A DNA stretch of 64,000 nucleotides from Callipepla californica brunnescens (taxonomy: Eukaryota > Chordata > Aves > Galliformes > Odontophoridae): assembly GCA_023055505.1 (NCBI GenBank), contig JALIRH010000003.1, positions 35,900,842 through 35,964,841 on the forward strand. Reading direction: 5' to 3'. The translations under genes and the position numbers were made by a program. This document shows, piece after piece, positions 60,091 to 64,000 of this stretch. Each line of letters starts with the position of its first letter. The stretch's first letter is position 1. Below the pieces are notes generated by a model, which did not search any database, had not been told where the DNA came from, and saw only the letters and a list, made by a program, of their open reading frames with translations.

Positions 60091-62862
60091 GCACTAACTA
60101 CCACCTTTGTTGATGCTTGTAGACAACTCCACCAATTCATAAACACAAACAGTAATCTCCTTCACAAGCAAGCTCAGAAAACTGTGCTCATCTCTGTACA
60201 TATGTCTAGAGACATGAATTCACTCAACTTAAGATGTTGGAGAATTAATTCTCCCAATGAAAGCACACTCCTGTCATCTCATTTTCATGAGTCATTGTGA
60301 CATAAATCATTTGAAACAGTCAAATAACTGGATATCAACTCCTCTTTGACAAAAGCAAAAGTAACCTTAAAATGATAGGATATATGAAAATTAAACCCTG
60401 TCTGCCACTATCAATGACATACAAAGAGCATGCCCATTGCAAAACCGGTACTCAATTATTAATTTAAGAAATGGGAAAAAAGGCTACAAACCTCCTCCCC
60501 ACAAAAAAAACGAGAAACTCCACTCAGCTTTGCCCCCATTATCTAGATATATGAGGGGAAAAAAAGTACTTAATAAAAGCTCTTCAGTGCTATTTTATGA
60601 CTTATACTGTTAAGACCAAGCTCTTCTCCTTTTTCTTGAAACAAAGCTTCCCTCTGTGCTACTCTGGGCAATACTACCATTCTCCCAATTGCTCAAATCT
60701 GCTATCCAAGCATAAACTTCCGTTAAGTTATTCTGGAGATTTTTGTGTATTCATGCAAGTTTTACATATAAAAACTAGATACAGTGGCATCAGTGGAAGA
60801 CATGCATTTGAACCCTCCTCCAGAAGAAGACTGTCATTCCATACTCTAATGTGATTCACTACAATTGCTTGAACGGCAGAGAAAATAAGAGGACATCAGG
60901 GAAAGCAATAGAGTAAACAAAATTAATTGTAAGTTTCCTTAACACTATTATTAGAAATGCCAGTAGACTCTGTATCAGTGACTGGAACCAGAGAATTTAT
61001 ATCTCTGAAGATCATCAGTAAAGGCGAGTCTTAAGAGATTCAACAATGAAGCTTAAATCAGCCATATGAAGAAATGATTATTTGATAACTATTCTGAAAT
61101 AGCTAACACACAATAACACATTAAGTCAATAATATCACATTAATAATAAGGGAAAATCCTAAGAAATATAATTTCAAACTGCTGGAACAGTTTGATAGAG
61201 GCAATACTTAATTTTTATACTGTATATCACCGATCTTTTACAGAAATCAATAATATTTTGTCTTTAATGTACCATAGTATTATTTTCTTAACTTATGATT
61301 GATTCTTTAATAAATGGACTAAAGAAGCAGCTCTAACATAATAAAAGTTTTAAAACCACATAGACAGTAATCCAATATTTGGTCTCAATAACACCAAAAT
61401 TTCTCTTTCTCCCATCAGAGATGCATCATCTTCAAAGGCAGACATTCACTAAACTAAGGAAAGTTATCAATCTGTAAATTTTAGCAAATACTTATCAGAT
61501 TCCCTATAGCACGAAGGAGAAAAGATAGTTGAAAGTCTTAGCAGGATACGAGTTGACCTTCAGTGATACAAGTGATTCCTTTTCCTCCTCATAATTTGCA
61601 TACCAGCTTTCTTCTCCAGGAAATATAGCACAGATTAAATCTCTAAAATAATCTAAGTAACTACAGAAAAAGCAGTAATATTCACTACAGGTGTCACTTA
61701 AAGAAAACTTATTGGATGTGGATACCTGCCTCCAATCTAGACAGTTAATGGGGCAAATCACACATACAGCCTAGAGCTGTGCTGTGAATCACTGCAAACT
61801 TATCTGTGCATTTGTGCATATCTGTCCTCGTCTCTGGTTGCAGACTGATCCACAATTTGCAAACAATATTTCCTGAGTGCAATAAATACTAGAATAGGAA
61901 GGTGAAATGTAAACAAAACTATGAAATAGCTGTAGACAACACCCATAAAACCCTGAAAATTATCACGCTTTCAGATAGTCAGACAGACCTTTTTTGTTTC
62001 TTTTTGCTTTTTCTTTCCCCTCACCGTCCCTGAACAAGAAATATCAACAAGAAAACAATCTTAATTGTTGCTTCACATATCTTCTGTCCTGGCAGCTTAT
62101 TTCTCATCTAAATTCACAAATGTAATTTGGGATATCACCATTAGTTGCTTCAGAAACTGTGATACATCAAGAAGTAGGTGGTTTTGAATTGATGCATGAA
62201 ATTAAGCATAGTAAACAGAACAATTCCTCAAGTTCAAATTCATTAACTGACATTGTTTAAAGCAATTCTCTCTCTCTCGTTTTCTTTCTTTAACTGAGCT
62301 TTAACAAATTATTCTGCAACACAGTAATTACTTACAGAGAATTATAATCTTTAGGCTTCAGTTTTCAATTACCTACTTCGTGTTCTTAAAATAGGAAGGA
62401 GAAAGCTGGTTGTTTTATTCTTTCATATTTTTTAGCTTTCCCACACATTTCTTCACTGAAACAAGACAATAAGTATGGCACATAGTGAATTCTGTTTGTT
62501 TTTATTTTGACTTGACACAGGCAATACTAAACCTAAAAAAAATATACATCAGCTGTAGAAAGAACCACAGTGGTACCCTTATAGTTCAGGTGATACATAC
62601 AGGATTTAGATCTTCATCAGCAGTATACTTAGCCACGATCTTGAACAACAAAGAAAGGGGAGTAAAAATGACAGTAATAGTTGCAGATGAGAAAGTTATT
62701 AAAGTGCACAGAACCAGACAATACAGTGAAGCACTTCAGAGCACACTAAATGAACTGGCAAAACAATAGCACAGTATACTTAGTGTTGATGAATGCAAAA
62801 TAAGGGAGAAAAATGACCATCTTAACTATCAGTTTAAGGAAGCTGCACCAGACAGAAATGGC

Positions 62863-62877
62863 AAAAAAAAAAAAAAA
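62863..62877. repeat. A15 homopolymer
   Basis: Uninterrupted A-run. Confidence 0.75.
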
Positions 62878-63841
62878 CCCTCTGTTCAGCAGCAGCTGCA
62901 GATAAAAACATTTAAAGGCTACTATGGCAAAACACGTGGAGTAAAATTTGGAAGATAATCCTAAATTAGTGGATGAATGATGAGAGAAGAAAATCACTTT
63001 AAGTCACATGCATTACAAAAATCATGACTGTTACCTTAAGAAGGGAAAACTTAAAAGAATGTAACACCATGAACAGTCTAAAAATTAGTCATGAGCTTCT
63101 CTTAATGAAACAAAGGAACTCTCAATTTCAGAGTGTAATTTCAGAACACATAAAACAAATAGTTTCCCCAAATCACATGATCTAAATGCACTTTCACCAA
63201 AAAGTGAAAACCTCAACATTTCAAAGCAGGAACAGATATTCCTGCATTTGACAATAACACCCACGTGATACCGAGTTAATTTACAGAAGAGATATTCATT
63301 CTCCTTAAATCAATTGCTTGTGAAAGTAGGTCCAAATAACTGTCTATTAAGACCTCACGTGTTCTTCTAGCAATGTAGCTAGAGTTAATCACTCTTGAAA
63401 TCTGGTGACCGCTGCAGATGGTTACCAGACATAAATTAATTAATTTGCTCTTGCTATGATTCAAATAGACATCAATTTCATACTTTTTGCAGCATCTTCA
63501 GAGGTAGAAAGGGAAGAAGGAGATGTCAAGCAGCCAACTTTTCAACTTCAAGAGAATTCACAGAAAATGTTTCTTCAAGCTGCCTTCATATATTTCAGAA
63601 CAGATCGGTATTTTTTCTTTTTTAGTAATTTACATGTCTTTAAAGCACAAAAACTTCTTTAAAAAGTTTCTTCAAGATGGCATTACAAAGATAACACTAA
63701 TAGGAGAAGTCGAAAGAGCATCATCCTGCTAAGTCTGCACACTCTCACTATTTTAGGAATAGAAGCTTGCTACAAATGTTTTATCCCAAATTTCCAGAGT
63801 GGAATAGCATTTATGGACTGATATTCTTTCACTTCCTTGGC

Positions 63842-63858
63842 TTTTTTTTTTTTTTTTT
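63842..63858. repeat. T17 homopolymer
   Basis: Uninterrupted T-run. Confidence 0.8.
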
Positions 63859-64000
63859 AATGAATCACAACTTGACAATCCAAAATCAAAAACACCATGA
63901 AAAAAAATTAAGATATTTCCATTTCTGACTTCTCTCTTCCACTTCCACTTTTCTGACTTATGTCCTACTTCAATAAGAAGTTGAATCTGGACTACTGTAC

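Larger units (their letters stand above)
57408..64000. other. Unique AT-rich non-coding sequence
   Basis: No gene or interspersed repeat recognised over 6.6 kb. It contains an ATCATTT-type repeat near 57897-57925, A15 runs at 59634-59648 and 62863-62877, a hairpin with direct repeats near 60028-60090, a TC-rich patch near 62264-62280, and a T17 run at 63842-63858. Open frames are at most 120 codons, with no domain. Confidence 0.5.

Noticed and set aside
62485..62769. 94-codon plus frame ending in a helix-like stretch (YSEALQSTLNELAKQ)
   Set aside because: No domain recognised, no splice or promoter context, and AT-rich flanks; probably chance.
1..64000. tRNA, rRNA, snRNA, CRISPR or bacterial operon features
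   Set aside because: Searched by eye for tRNA B-box-like sequence, snRNA motifs, regularly spaced repeats and dense same-strand coding; none found.

Overview
This window looks like nuclear DNA from a bird, most likely a galliform such as chicken. The main evidence is repeated CR1 LINE 3' ends on both strands, two internally deleted mariner copies of the kind described in chicken, and two endogenous-retrovirus solo LTRs. The background is AT-rich and CpG-poor. There are no bacterial features: no operons, no ribosome binding sites, no dense coding. No open reading frame resembles a complete known protein. The longest are 173, 168 and 158 codons, and all three are better explained by chance or repeat composition. 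I read the window as intergenic or, more likely, deep intronic DNA. Layout: 1-8.7 kb is mostly unique AT-rich sequence with three CR1 fragments (2.2, 4.8 and 7.0 kb). A 530-bp mariner remnant lies at 8.74-9.27 kb. From 9.3 to 21.7 kb the sequence is mostly unique, with a CR1 fragment at 19.4 kb and a 32-bp tandem duplication at 13.0 kb. A 464-bp solo LTR with matching inverted ends lies at 21.7-22.2 kb. CR1 fragments follow at 25.1, 26.7 and 27.7-28.0 kb. From 28 to 46.6 kb the DNA is unique with A-tracts and microsatellites. At 46.6-47.8 kb there are two CR1 fragments and one further repeat fragment. A second mariner remnant lies at 49.9-50.2 kb. A larger, CpG-rich solo LTR of 868 bp with an exact target-site duplication lies at 56.5-57.4 kb, the only strongly GC-rich interval. 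The remainder to 64 kb is unique AT-rich sequence. Possible genes: the plus strand shows more A than T and more C than G in lines I counted by hand, which fits long-range transcription of the minus strand. Several short minus-strand segments are bounded by good splice acceptor and donor sequences (53.4, 49.3, 37.6, 22.8, 21.1, 18.6 and 14.3 kb). The 32-nt one at 49.3 kb is the best because its GC-rich, CpG-containing body stands out from its surroundings. I could not assign any to a named gene, and short open frames between splice-like motifs arise often by chance, so they are given only as candidates.
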